Position numbers and translations under genes: made by a program. Positions 34,001 through 41,467 of a stretch of 64,000 nt of DNA are shown piece after piece. The number at the start of each line of letters is the position of its first letter. The first letter of the stretch is position 1. This DNA comes from Candidatus Denitrolinea symbiosum (lineage in GTDB: Bacteria > Chloroflexota > Anaerolineae > Anaerolineales > Villigracilaceae): NCBI GenBank assembly GCA_017312345.1, contig BLAA01000001.1:2914001-2978000 (forward strand). The letters are read 5' to 3'. A model generated the notes under the pieces. It did no database searches. It worked only from the letters and a program-made list of their open reading frames with translations, and had not been told where the DNA came from.

Positions 34001-34086
34001 TTGTAATTGTAATATATCGCACGATATACTGGTTAATAAAGGAACGTAAAAATTCTCGGAGTAATCGGAGATCGAATGTACAATAA
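31081..34086 (+). CDS. WD40 propeller fused to triheme c-type domain, membrane-anchored
   Basis: 1001 residues. Signal peptide (about 1-28); WD40 repeats at about 40-330 (several GHT-WV-S-FSPDG, then SGS-D-TV-LW units, about seven blades); three heme c motifs CRSCH (339-343), CNACH (359-363) and CLICH (492-496); Ig/carboxypeptidase-regulatory-like beta domains (about 545-830); a FecR-like or cupin-like segment (about 850-930); and a C-terminal transmembrane helix (about 955-985) with a basic tail. The topology is extracytoplasmic. Likely a multiheme electron carrier or a scaffold for the reductase; its role is not established. It overlaps torD by 11 nt. Confidence 0.8.
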   Translation: MTLKSASLFIVALLFALIFPVLPVASQSAGEDGIQIISLSESGHDIANAVLFSHDGKRIVVGTSSGISIFNSKSLFRERFIETGTWVRSITLSSDEQTLAAGLFDNTVRLWNFSDGREISVLRGHTNWVRSVAFSPNGRLLATAGDDDTVLLWDTSTHSIKRVITQVIGARVLAFSPDGQELAIGLQDSTIKLIKASDGSLTKTLVGHTDWVRSLVFSPDGATLASGAFDATIILWDVSNGHSTHKLTGHQSSVLSLAFSPDGMTLASGSVDSTVKLWDPKDGNLLHTLIGHTDFVYSVGFSPDGKILASGSSDNTVRLWNLTQPSLVTTPLTNTPSDCRSCHHPRGLIAPPRVIQVKCNACHADGIGLNFCPTFPSAQIGALPIQFRNSDLPTGVPVAGENLAVIINYPTNGESVYSSSAYRAPLYVTGSIKSDIAPTHVTLELSVFSRDATEPVFTVTGHPSETGSFEYKLTQNHDNPLPIDVGPATQDCLICHGTFQNQSNGDLPEGEVRLLVRATAPDGRTATDERWLYVDTSKKVMIEVNVVDKDTRQPIAGLPVQASTILYHWRERYAHEKTNLQGVAYLNVEALTQAPTVYQFTIPDTVLDGSYYSALQPISISILPDETLLPAVTIEVQSRVSHVFGHLTGALPAELLDVLAIRLPDGDFHRIRSSGDYFEFHGLANGKYLFTPDPLTLLSFDLYSQPAAVDLSVVPEAHPELVITPKTGIRISGRLLDRTNTANIPFAWIVAKSGQVYTPDPVTGEFTFFTDGSTRQSLTVLAPGYYSQTQMVDLTSRAVDGLIFSLVRQSTTKSLNWGEGKIIIPSDSVYEFVQNTLKITRGWVWGYDGNSAQTIEVAGKQLELTNGTFALEYLPPEGGWLYVLTGQGVIQAEGLPDIQVKSGEMVFLQSGVNAQPVLLEPSVLAILKNVDQPPISPTWEPGLGTQITNRLAQFGIGFMQIITFITYFIVLVFLVIVIYRTIYWLIKERKNSRSNRRSNVQ

Positions 34087-34771
34087 TACAATATCCGCCC
34101 TCGAACTTGAATCTTTGGCCAGCGAAGTAGTATTGCTGGGTTTTCTTGCGAAGGTCCTTTATACAGAGCCTAATCGAGAGTGGCTTCAACAATTAACCTC
34201 CAACCAAATATTTTCCGAGACGCCCTTTGGGGCAGAGCAAGAGGAAATCCAACATGGGCTAGAATTATTACAAAATTGGAGTCTTGCTCACAAGAAAGGG
34301 ATTTCTGATGATGAATATACCAATCTTAATTTGGATTATGCTCGTTTATTCATTGGATTAGAATCGACTCATCCGTCTCCTCCTTGGGGTTCTGTGTACT
34401 TGGATCGAGAACGCCTGGTTTTTCAACAGTCCACTCAACGCGTACGTGCGTGGTATCAGCGGTTTAACTTAGAACCCGAACAAATAAACAAAGAACCGGA
34501 TGACCATATTGCGCTCGAATTGATTTTTATGGCGCGCTTGGCCAAAATGGCGTTAGAAACTACCGACAAGCAGAAGTATATCGAATATTTGACAGCCCAA
34601 AAAGATTTTCTGCATGAAAATCTCTTGCGTTGGGGACCATCTTGGGCAAAGCTTGTCAAACAACATGCACAAACCGACTTCTATCGTGGTATGGCGTATT
34701 TGGTTCATGGCACGCTATTGGCAATAGCAGATATGCTTAAAATCGCCATGCCCAAAGAGGTCGCCCTGTGA
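34076..34771 (+). CDS. torD: TorD/DmsD-family chaperone
   Basis: 231 residues, all-helical, with the family motif EPDDHIALELIFM near residue 142 and LDYARLFIG. TorD-like proteins bind the Tat signal of a molybdoenzyme and hold it until Mo cofactor is inserted; the client should be DmsA at 27063. It is the last AT-rich gene of the block. Confidence 0.88.
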   Translation: MYNNTISALELESLASEVVLLGFLAKVLYTEPNREWLQQLTSNQIFSETPFGAEQEEIQHGLELLQNWSLAHKKGISDDEYTNLNLDYARLFIGLESTHPSPPWGSVYLDRERLVFQQSTQRVRAWYQRFNLEPEQINKEPDDHIALELIFMARLAKMALETTDKQKYIEYLTAQKDFLHENLLRWGPSWAKLVKQHAQTDFYRGMAYLVHGTLLAIADMLKIAMPKEVAL

Positions 34772-35964
34772 GTCTGCTGGATGCCGCCGAGCGCTTCGCG
34801 GCCATGGACCGTTCTGCAATCGTTCTGGATCCCGCCCGCTGCCTGCACTCGCTCGACCGCGCTTCGACCTGCGAAGCCTGTTTCCAAATTTGCCCGGCGG
34901 AGGCGATCGCGCCCGGCAAGCCGCCGTCGCTGGATGCGGACAAATGCGAAAGTTGTCTCGCCTGCCTCGTAGTTTGTCCGGTCGGCGCGTACAACGCCGA
35001 CGACGCGGTCCGTCCTTTGCTCAACGCCGTCACGCGCTTGGAAGGCCAGACCCTCGAGTTGGTCTGCGCGAAAAATCCGCAGCCGGAAAAGGGGATATCC
35101 GAATCGAGCGTCGGGATTCGCGTCAAAGGCTGTTTGGCGGGATTGGGGACGGGGACCTATCTCGCGCTGGCCGCGTTGGGATTGGAGCGCGTCGTCGCGC
35201 GGACCGAGGCCTGCTCCGCTTGCGAGTGGGCGAATCTACGCCCGCAGATCGATTCGCAGATCGAACGCGTGGCGCGCGTTCTTGCGGGGTGGGATAAAAG
35301 CGAGACGGTCGCGTCATCTTCCGCATCGGACGGATTAGTCGAACGGACAGTTTGGGACGCGGAGAATCCCCCGCTTTCGCGCCGCGATCTGTTTCGCATG
35401 ATGGCGCGCCAGGGACAGGTGGCGATGGCGCGCGCCATGGAAAATGGCGAACATTCGATTGGGCGCAAACCGGGGCGCGATCGCGTGCGCGCGCTCGGCG
35501 CCGTCGCCCATTTGGACGCGCCGCTGAACGGGTCGTTTGGCGCGCTGGACGGACTCAATTTTGCGACGGTGACAATCAGCGAAGCCTGCACCGCCTGCAG
35601 CGCGTGCGGACGCGCCTGTCCCACCGAGGCGTTGAAATTCGAGAAAAGCGAAGACAACGCTTCTTTCGCATTGAAATTCTCCGCGCGCGATTGCGTCGGC
35701 TGCGACCTATGCGTGCGCGTTTGCCTGCCCGCGGCAGTGAGCGTGGACCACGCGCCGACATTTGCCCAGGTCTTTGGAGAAGAACAAACGACGCTGTGCG
35801 AAGGCGAATTGGTTAAGTGCGAGCGCTGCGGTTCATTAATGGCGAAACGCGGCGAAGCGCGTCTGTGCGACTTGTGCGAATATCGCCGCGCGCATCCGTT
35901 CGGGTCGGTGATGCCGCCCGGGTTTAACAGTAACCAGTTCAAGGTCCCGGAGACGAGACAATGA
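34768..35964 (+). CDS. Polyferredoxin-like 4Fe-4S protein
   Basis: 398 residues. GTG start at 34768 overlaps the torD stop (GTGA). The N-terminal half has CEACFQICP and CESCLACLVVCP; the C-terminal half has CTACSACGRACP and CVGCDLCVRVCLP, giving about four clusters; a C-terminal zinc ribbon CERCGS...CDLC follows. The middle contains PLSRRDLFRMMARQG, a NapF-like stretch. No signal peptide, so it is probably cytoplasmic and may supply electrons for cofactor or radical SAM chemistry. Base composition becomes GC-rich exactly here. Confidence 0.8.
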   Translation: MSLLDAAERFAAMDRSAIVLDPARCLHSLDRASTCEACFQICPAEAIAPGKPPSLDADKCESCLACLVVCPVGAYNADDAVRPLLNAVTRLEGQTLELVCAKNPQPEKGISESSVGIRVKGCLAGLGTGTYLALAALGLERVVARTEACSACEWANLRPQIDSQIERVARVLAGWDKSETVASSSASDGLVERTVWDAENPPLSRRDLFRMMARQGQVAMARAMENGEHSIGRKPGRDRVRALGAVAHLDAPLNGSFGALDGLNFATVTISEACTACSACGRACPTEALKFEKSEDNASFALKFSARDCVGCDLCVRVCLPAAVSVDHAPTFAQVFGEEQTTLCEGELVKCERCGSLMAKRGEARLCDLCEYRRAHPFGSVMPPGFNSNQFKVPETRQ

Positions 35965-37283
35965 TTACCGAGATCAACGAAACCAATTTGAATTCCATCC
36001 GCAATCCCGTTTTCCGCTCGCAAGCCGAACGCTATGCGGAAATTTATCGAGACTTTATCGGACAAGTCCGGCAGTTGGGCATGGATTTTGCGGACGAAGA
36101 TCGCAACCAACAAGCGCTCGAGCATATAGCCGCGCTGGGTAAAAAAGGCGCGGTCGTCCGCAACGATAGCAAAAGCGTGTACCTCAACAGCATTTCGCCG
36201 AGCTGCGTGGCTTGTCAAACGGCGGCAGGGAGCCATACTTTCTTCATCTCGTTGAAGTGCCATCGCAATTGCTTCTTCTGTTTCAATCCAAACCAGGAGG
36301 ATTACGAACGCTTCCGCGGGAACGAACGCAACGTCTCAGCCGAACTAAAAGCGCTGCGCGCCAGCGGACAGCGCGTCCAGCATCTCGCGTTGACCGGGGG
36401 CGAACCCCTGCTCCACCGCGAGGAGACGATCCAGTTCTTCCAACAGGCGCGGCAGGATTTCCCGAAAGCCTACACGCGCATCTATACCTGCGGCGACCAT
36501 CTCGACCGCGCGACGCTGCAAGAATTCAAGGACGCGGGTCTGGACGAGATCCGCTTCAGCATCCGCGTCGAAGATACGGAAACCGCGCGCCGCCACACGT
36601 TCAGCCAGATCGCCCTGGCGCGCGAATACATCCCGCAGGTAATGGTCGAAATGCCAGTCCTGCCCGGCGCGTTCGAGGAGATGAAAGCCATCCTGCTGGA
36701 GCTCGACCGCCTCGGCGTGTTCGGGATCAACCTGCTCGAATTATGCTTCCCCTTCCACAACCTTGAAGAGTTCCGCCAACGCGGCTATCGCGTCAAAGCG
36801 CGGCCGTTCCGCGTGCTGTACAATTACTGGTACGCGGGCGGACTGCCGGTGGCCGGCAGCGAGGAGACTTGTCTCGACCTGATCGAATTTGCCCTCGAAG
36901 CGGGACTCAAGCTCGGCATCCATTACTGCTCGCTGGAGAACAAACACACCGGGCAGATCTACCAGCAGGATACGCATCGAATCGACTCGGACACGCTGTA
37001 TTTTTCCCAAAGGGATTACTTCCTGAAGTCGGCCAAGGTCTTTGGCGAGGACGCGGCGCGCGCCAAGGCCGTCTTCGATAAAAAAGGGTTCCGCCAGTAT
37101 CGATTCGATCCCACTTCGCAGACGCTTGAATTTCACGCCAGTAAAGTGAAATGGCTGAGCGCGTTGGACGTGGAAGTGGGCATCTCGACCCAGGTTTTGG
37201 AAGAGCGCGAGGGCGAACTCTATTTGCGGGAACTTAAACTCGACCTGGCCGCCCCGCAGGATTTTCGTCTCTCAGACATATAA
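35961..37283 (+). CDS. Radical SAM protein of the reductase locus
   Basis: 440 residues, overlapping the previous gene by 4 nt. The SAM cluster motif is CHRNCFFC, about residue 98, preceded by SPSCVACQTAAGS; GGEP (TGGEPLLH) binds SAM. The reaction is unknown; related proteins in molybdo- or tungstoenzyme loci are thought to mature a cofactor or a peptide. Its position between polyferredoxin (electron donor) and Tat genes suggests a maturation step for the exported enzyme. Confidence 0.8.
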   Translation: MITEINETNLNSIRNPVFRSQAERYAEIYRDFIGQVRQLGMDFADEDRNQQALEHIAALGKKGAVVRNDSKSVYLNSISPSCVACQTAAGSHTFFISLKCHRNCFFCFNPNQEDYERFRGNERNVSAELKALRASGQRVQHLALTGGEPLLHREETIQFFQQARQDFPKAYTRIYTCGDHLDRATLQEFKDAGLDEIRFSIRVEDTETARRHTFSQIALAREYIPQVMVEMPVLPGAFEEMKAILLELDRLGVFGINLLELCFPFHNLEEFRQRGYRVKARPFRVLYNYWYAGGLPVAGSEETCLDLIEFALEAGLKLGIHYCSLENKHTGQIYQQDTHRIDSDTLYFSQRDYFLKSAKVFGEDAARAKAVFDKKGFRQYRFDPTSQTLEFHASKVKWLSALDVEVGISTQVLEEREGELYLRELKLDLAAPQDFRLSDI

Positions 37284-37292
37284 GGAGTTACC

Positions 37293-37475
37293 ATGCTTGG
37301 ACTAGGCCCCACAGAACTGATTATCCTTCTCATCATCATCATTCTACTCTTCGGCGTAGGGCGCATCAGCAAGATCGCCAGCGAAATGGGCAGAGGCGTC
37401 CGCGAGTTCCGCGACGGGCTTGCCGGTAAAGCGGACGAATCCGCCGACGCCGAAACCGATTCCGAGAAAAAATAA
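37293..37475 (+). CDS. tatA: Sec-independent translocase subunit TatA
   Basis: 60 residues: short periplasmic start, one helix (ELIILLIIIILLFGVGRI) with the FG hinge, an amphipathic helix (ISKIASEMGRGVREF) and an acidic tail. It forms the Tat pore. SD AAGGAG is 8 nt before ATG. The stop shares one base with tatC. Confidence 0.92.
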   Translation: MLGLGPTELIILLIIIILLFGVGRISKIASEMGRGVREFRDGLAGKADESADAETDSEKK

Positions 37476-38278
37476 TGTCCGCGATCGGCGCCGGCCCCGA
37501 GGCCGCCAGGAAACCTAAACGCGATTGGGGCGGTTATCTGCGCGCCTTTGGCCGCGCGCACCGTAAAGCCAGCGACCAACTGGAGACCTCAAAGCCTTTG
37601 CTCCAGCATCTGGACGAACTGCGTCGCAGGCTCTTTAAAGCGTTCCTGGCTTTAATCATGACCACAGCGATCAGTTTCGCCTTCGCGCGCCAGATCATCG
37701 ACTATCTCTCCGGGCCTGTTGGGGGACCGCAAAAACTGGTTTCCATCGAGGTGACCGAGAACATCGCCATCTTCATGAAAGTCTCGCTCCTCGGCGGGTT
37801 CATTTTAGGAATGCCGTTTATCGTCTATCAGATGCTGGCCTTCATCATGCCGGGACTGAAAAAGAGCGAACAAAAGTGGACTCTGATCCTCGTCCCGATG
37901 GCGACGCTCCTCTTCGCCGGCGGCGCGGCTTTCACGTGGTTCGTGATGCTGCCCTCCGCCATCCCATTCCTGACCGGCTTCCTCGGAATCACCACGCAAG
38001 TGCGCCCCGAAAATTACTTCGACTTCATCACGCGCCTGATGTTCTGGATCGGCGTCTGCTTTGAATTGCCGCTGATCGTCATGTTCATGGCTAAATTGAA
38101 ATTCGTCACCGCCAAACAACTGGCGAGCGGATGGCGTTACGCCGTGGTGGGGATCGCCGTCGTCGCCGCGGCGGTCACGCCGACCGTGGACCCGATCAAC
38201 ATGGGGCTGGTGATGGCGCCCCTGATGGGACTCTACGCGATCAGCATCCTGCTGGCCGCCGTTGTGGGAAGAAAATGA
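37475..38278 (+). CDS. tatC: Sec-independent translocase subunit TatC
   Basis: 267 residues with six transmembrane helices. The family N-terminus LLQHLDELRRRLFKA recognises twin-arginine signals, and the Glu in the third helix region (FEL) is kept. An extended N-terminus of about 45 residues is unusual. It should export the DmsA-B complex encoded upstream. Confidence 0.93.
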   Translation: MSAIGAGPEAARKPKRDWGGYLRAFGRAHRKASDQLETSKPLLQHLDELRRRLFKAFLALIMTTAISFAFARQIIDYLSGPVGGPQKLVSIEVTENIAIFMKVSLLGGFILGMPFIVYQMLAFIMPGLKKSEQKWTLILVPMATLLFAGGAAFTWFVMLPSAIPFLTGFLGITTQVRPENYFDFITRLMFWIGVCFELPLIVMFMAKLKFVTAKQLASGWRYAVVGIAVVAAAVTPTVDPINMGLVMAPLMGLYAISILLAAVVGRK

Positions 38279-38279
38279 T

Positions 38280-38498
38280 ATGGACGTCTTCGGAATCGGC
38301 GCGAACGAACTGATCGTCATTCTGATATTGGCCGCGATCGTCCTGGGCCCCGAACGGTTGGCGCGCGCGGCGCGTGAAGCGGGCAAATTGATTCGCAACA
38401 TCAAGGCCTACCTCGGCTCGTTTTCGGACGAATTGAAAAACGAACTCGATATGCTCGACGACTTGAAAAAGGTCAAGGACGATCTGAAAAAGTTTTAG
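38280..38498 (+). CDS. TatB/TatA-like translocase subunit
   Basis: 72 residues: one helix with GANELIVILILAAIVLGPE and a long amphipathic helix ending in Lys/Asp. The Gly-Pro-Glu after the helix matches TatA/TatB proteins. Start ATG 38280 lies one base after the tatC stop. The longer helix favours a TatB role. Confidence 0.82.
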   Translation: MDVFGIGANELIVILILAAIVLGPERLARAAREAGKLIRNIKAYLGSFSDELKNELDMLDDLKKVKDDLKKF

Positions 38499-38625
38499 AC
38501 CGGCGCGGTCGTCGTCACCCGCACGGGTGAGACCATAAAATACTCCAAAGGACGATGTCAAACGCGCGCATTTGTTGTATCATCACAACGGATTGAATCC
38601 TCGCGGATTCATCCTTAACAAATCA
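38499..38625. other. Gap between Tat genes and the riboswitch candidate
   Basis: Contains a hairpin TCACCC-GCAC-GGGTGA (about 38515-38530) that may end the tat transcript, and a second perfect one TGAATCC-TCGC-GGATTCA near 38594-38611. TATCAT near 38577 may be a -10 element, but no good -35 is present. No gene is supported. Confidence 0.4.
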
Positions 38626-38753
38626 CTCCGATCCATTCCGCCTGTCGCCGCAAAGCATGGCGGGATGGACGCCTCTCTCGAGAGAAAGGGCTGCCCTGGA
38701 AACGGGACAGCCTCCCGAAATCCCGCTGCGAGCGGGATGGACTTGGAAAGGAG
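38626..38753 (+). promoter_or_regulatory. Moco/Tuco-type riboswitch candidate
   Basis: The order of elements matches my memory of the MOCO RNA motif: a P1 arm CTCC (38626-38629) that pairs with GGAG (38750-38753); a long stem TCCATTCCGCC / GGCGGGATGGA (38632-38642 / 38659-38669); then AGGGC, a hairpin GGCTGCCC...GGG-CAGCC (38689-38712), the block CTCCCGAAA, a variable GC hairpin (38722-38736), and TGGAAAGG (38744-38751). The GCCUCCCG...UGGAAAGG signature is the strongest part. The SD (AAGGAG) is inside P1, so ligand binding should block translation of the gene at 38763. Confidence 0.6.
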
Positions 38754-38762
38754 CCCTGGACT

Positions 38763-39338
38763 GTGCCACCGCACAACGCCCCTTTGGGACGATCCGTCAA
38801 CTCGCCTGGCTCCGCCCCGGCGAGTTTTATTTCTCCAAAACGTCTCCAATCCGGGCTGACTCTGGTCAGCGGGCCGCGCGGCGCGGGAAAAACCCTGTGG
38901 TGTCTGGAGCTTGCCCGGCAGGCGCGCGCCCTCGGCTTGGAGCCGCGCGGGCTGGCCTCGCCCGCCGTCATCGAGAACGGCTTCAAAACCGGCATTGACC
39001 TGCTCAACCTCGCCAGCGGAGAACGCCGCCGCCTGGCAGTCCGCCGAAACGCAACCGAAACCGGCTGCCCAGCCACACCCGATTGGCAGATGTCGGCAGA
39101 GACGCTGCGCTGGGGCAACGCCATTCTCGAGAATCTCAAATCCTGCGACCTTTTCATTCTGGATGAACTCGGCCCGCTCGAGTTTCAGGGCGGCCTCGGC
39201 TTGACGGTCGGGCTGCGTTTCGTGGACTCGCGCCGCGACCTGCCGCTCTTCGTGGTGATTCGCCCCTCCCTGCTCGAGGCAGCCCGCCAGCGCTGGCCCT
39301 GGGCGCTCATCTTCGACCTCGCCGCACAGCCGCAATGA
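38763..39338 (+). CDS. P-loop NTPase (NTPase_1-like), first gene of ECF operon
   Basis: 191 residues. Walker A GPRGAGKT is near residues 37-44, Walker B LFILDELGPLEF near 130. This fits the THEP1/NTPase_1 nucleotide phosphatase-kinase group, with an N-terminus of about 30 residues that is not conserved. Start GTG 38763 is supported by AAAGGAG 9 nt upstream, which is buried in the riboswitch candidate. Its task in a transport operon is unknown; nucleotide release from a dinucleotide cofactor is one possibility. Confidence 0.65.
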   Translation: MPPHNAPLGRSVNSPGSAPASFISPKRLQSGLTLVSGPRGAGKTLWCLELARQARALGLEPRGLASPAVIENGFKTGIDLLNLASGERRRLAVRRNATETGCPATPDWQMSAETLRWGNAILENLKSCDLFILDELGPLEFQGGLGLTVGLRFVDSRRDLPLFVVIRPSLLEAARQRWPWALIFDLAAQPQ

Positions 39339-39354
39339 CCCGCTTCTTTTTGCC

Positions 39355-40839
39355 ATGATCTCCGTCCGCAACCTCACCGTCTCTTACGAAAATTCTCCCG
39401 CCCTGCAAAACGTCTCCTTCGACGCGCCGGCGGGAGAATGCCTGGTCGTCACCGGGCTTTCGGGCTGCGGCAAATCCACGCTGGCGCGGGCGTTGATCGG
39501 GCTCATTCCCAACGCCATCCCCGCCAAAGTGGAGGGCGAGGTAACGGTGGCCGGCCTGGACGCGCTGCGCAGCCCCACCGCCGAGATCGCGCGGCAGGTG
39601 GGGGCGGTCTTCCAAAATCCCCGCGCCAATCTTTTCCACCTGCGGGTGGATGACGAGGTCGCTTTCGGACCGCGCAACCTGGGGCTGCCGGGAGAGGAAA
39701 TCGCCCAGCGCGTGGATTGGGCGCTGGAGGCGGTCGGCCTCTCCGCTTTGCGCGCCCACAAACCCGCCACCCTTTCGGGCGGGCAGATCCAGCGCGTGGC
39801 AATTGCCGCCGCCCTCGCCATGCGCCCCCGCGTGATGGTGTTGGACGAGCCGACCGCCTCGCTGGATGTGGCGGGCGCCCAAAGCGTCATCGCCACGCTG
39901 GAAAAACTCAAGCGCGAAATGGGCATGACCATCGTCATCATCGAACACCGCCTGGCTGAAGTGCGCCGCATTGCCGACCGGGCATTGGTGCTGCGCGAAG
40001 GACAGGTCGCCGCGCTCGGCGGCTTCGAGCAGACGCTCAACGACCGCAGTTTCCTGCGCGCCCACGGCTTGCGCCGCCCGACGATGGAGGCGCTCAGCGA
40101 CTGGGCGAGCCTGCTCACGCCCAACGGACGCCAACCCGCCGGCGTTCAGCCGCTGCTGGACCTGAGATCCCTCAGCGCGGGCTACAACGGCCACGCCATC
40201 ATTCAAGATGTCAACCTGCAAATTTTCCCCGGCGAATTTGTGGCGCTGGTGGGCGATAACGGCGCGGGCAAATCCACGCTGGCGCTGGCGGCGGCGGGCT
40301 TGTTGAAGCCGCTGGCAGGCAGAGCGCTTGTGCGCGGCAGCGCGCGTTACCGCCCAGGGCTGGATGTCGCCCTGCTCTTCCAAAACCCCGCCGACCAGTT
40401 ATTCACCAACTCGGTTGAGGAGGAAGTTGCCTTCGGGCCGCGCAATTACAAAACCTTCCAGCCCGAAATCCACGAAGAGACTTTGGCAAGCGCCGACCTG
40501 ACGCGCCTGCGCCAGCGCCGCCCGTTCTCATTGTCGGTTGGGCAGCAGCAGCGCGCCGCGCTCGCCGCCTGCATCGCGCTGCGCCCGGCGCTGGTCATCC
40601 TCGACGAACCCACCCTCGGGCAGGATTGGCGCCACCTGCAGCAACTGATGGATTTCCTCGTCAGCCTCAACCGGCAGGGGACGGCCATCCTGCTCATCAC
40701 CCACGACTATAAACTGGTCCACCGTTACGCGCGCCGCGTCGTCCTGCTGGACAAGGGACGCCTCGTCCTCGACGGGAAAATTGACCCCGCCTTATTCAAC
40801 CCCAGCCAGAGCGAGGAAACCGCCCATGCCGCACCCTGA
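39355..40839 (+). CDS. ECF transporter ATPase with two fused ABC domains
   Basis: 494 residues made of two ATPase domains (EcfA and EcfA' in one chain). Domain 1: Walker A GLSGCGKST, LSGGQ (TLSGGQIQ), Walker B VMVLDEPTASLD. Domain 2 (from about residue 265): Walker A GDNGAGKST, signature LSVGQQQ, Walker B LVILDEPTLGQDW. Q-loop and EcfA helices (FQNPRANLF, FQNPADQLF) confirm the energy-coupling factor type. It overlaps the methyltransferase gene by 14 nt. Confidence 0.92.
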   Translation: MISVRNLTVSYENSPALQNVSFDAPAGECLVVTGLSGCGKSTLARALIGLIPNAIPAKVEGEVTVAGLDALRSPTAEIARQVGAVFQNPRANLFHLRVDDEVAFGPRNLGLPGEEIAQRVDWALEAVGLSALRAHKPATLSGGQIQRVAIAAALAMRPRVMVLDEPTASLDVAGAQSVIATLEKLKREMGMTIVIIEHRLAEVRRIADRALVLREGQVAALGGFEQTLNDRSFLRAHGLRRPTMEALSDWASLLTPNGRQPAGVQPLLDLRSLSAGYNGHAIIQDVNLQIFPGEFVALVGDNGAGKSTLALAAAGLLKPLAGRALVRGSARYRPGLDVALLFQNPADQLFTNSVEEEVAFGPRNYKTFQPEIHEETLASADLTRLRQRRPFSLSVGQQQRAALAACIALRPALVILDEPTLGQDWRHLQQLMDFLVSLNRQGTAILLITHDYKLVHRYARRVVLLDKGRLVLDGKIDPALFNPSQSEETAHAAP

Positions 40840-41407
40840 CGCCCTGCGCTGGGACGAACGCTACGCCCGCGAGCCCGACCGCTTTGCCCTGCGCGATCCG
40901 CGCGGCTTGCTCACCGAACGGCTGGATTTGCTGCCCCGCGGCGCGCTCATCCTCGACGCCGCCTGCGGCGCCGCCGCCAGCGGACGGTACCTCGCCGCGC
41001 GCGGGTGGCGGGTGATCGCCCTCGACGTGTCGTGGGCCGCGCTGCGCCTCGCCCGCCTCAACGTCAAGGAGGAGGCGAGCCCGATCTCCTTCGCGGTCAT
41101 GGACCTGACCGACCCGTGGCTCCCGCCCGCCTGCTTCGACGTCATCTTGAACTTCTATTTTCTCTCGCGCCCGATCATCCCCACCTACCGCGAGACCCTG
41201 AAACCCGGCGGCTTGCTGTTCTTCGAGACCTATCTGGGCAGCCCCGGAGCCAATCCGAATCGGTTTTTGGAATCGCAGGAACTGCGGCGGCTCTTTGACG
41301 ATTGGGAGATTGTCCATTACGCGGAGACGGAGCGCTGGGCGCACGCCCGCTCGGGTTACAAGGAAAAACGCCGGGCGGCGCAGTTGATCGCCCGCAAACC
41401 GTCCTGA
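40826..41407 (+). CDS. SAM-dependent methyltransferase (TehB-like)
   Basis: 193 residues with a class I SAM fold: ILDAACGAAASGRYLAARG is motif I, ALDVSWAAL motif II and FDVILNFYFLSRPI the post-motif. The group includes tellurite resistance-type thiopurine methyltransferase-like proteins. Start ATG 40826 is inside the end of the ATPase gene, which indicates coupling. It may act on the transported molecule, but this is inference. Confidence 0.8.
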   Translation: MPHPDALRWDERYAREPDRFALRDPRGLLTERLDLLPRGALILDAACGAAASGRYLAARGWRVIALDVSWAALRLARLNVKEEASPISFAVMDLTDPWLPPACFDVILNFYFLSRPIIPTYRETLKPGGLLFFETYLGSPGANPNRFLESQELRRLFDDWEIVHYAETERWAHARSGYKEKRRAAQLIARKPS

Positions 41408-41467
41408 TTTTTGCCGCGCCTGCGAAATCATCCGCAGGGAACATCCAATGATTTGAAGAGGAACGCC

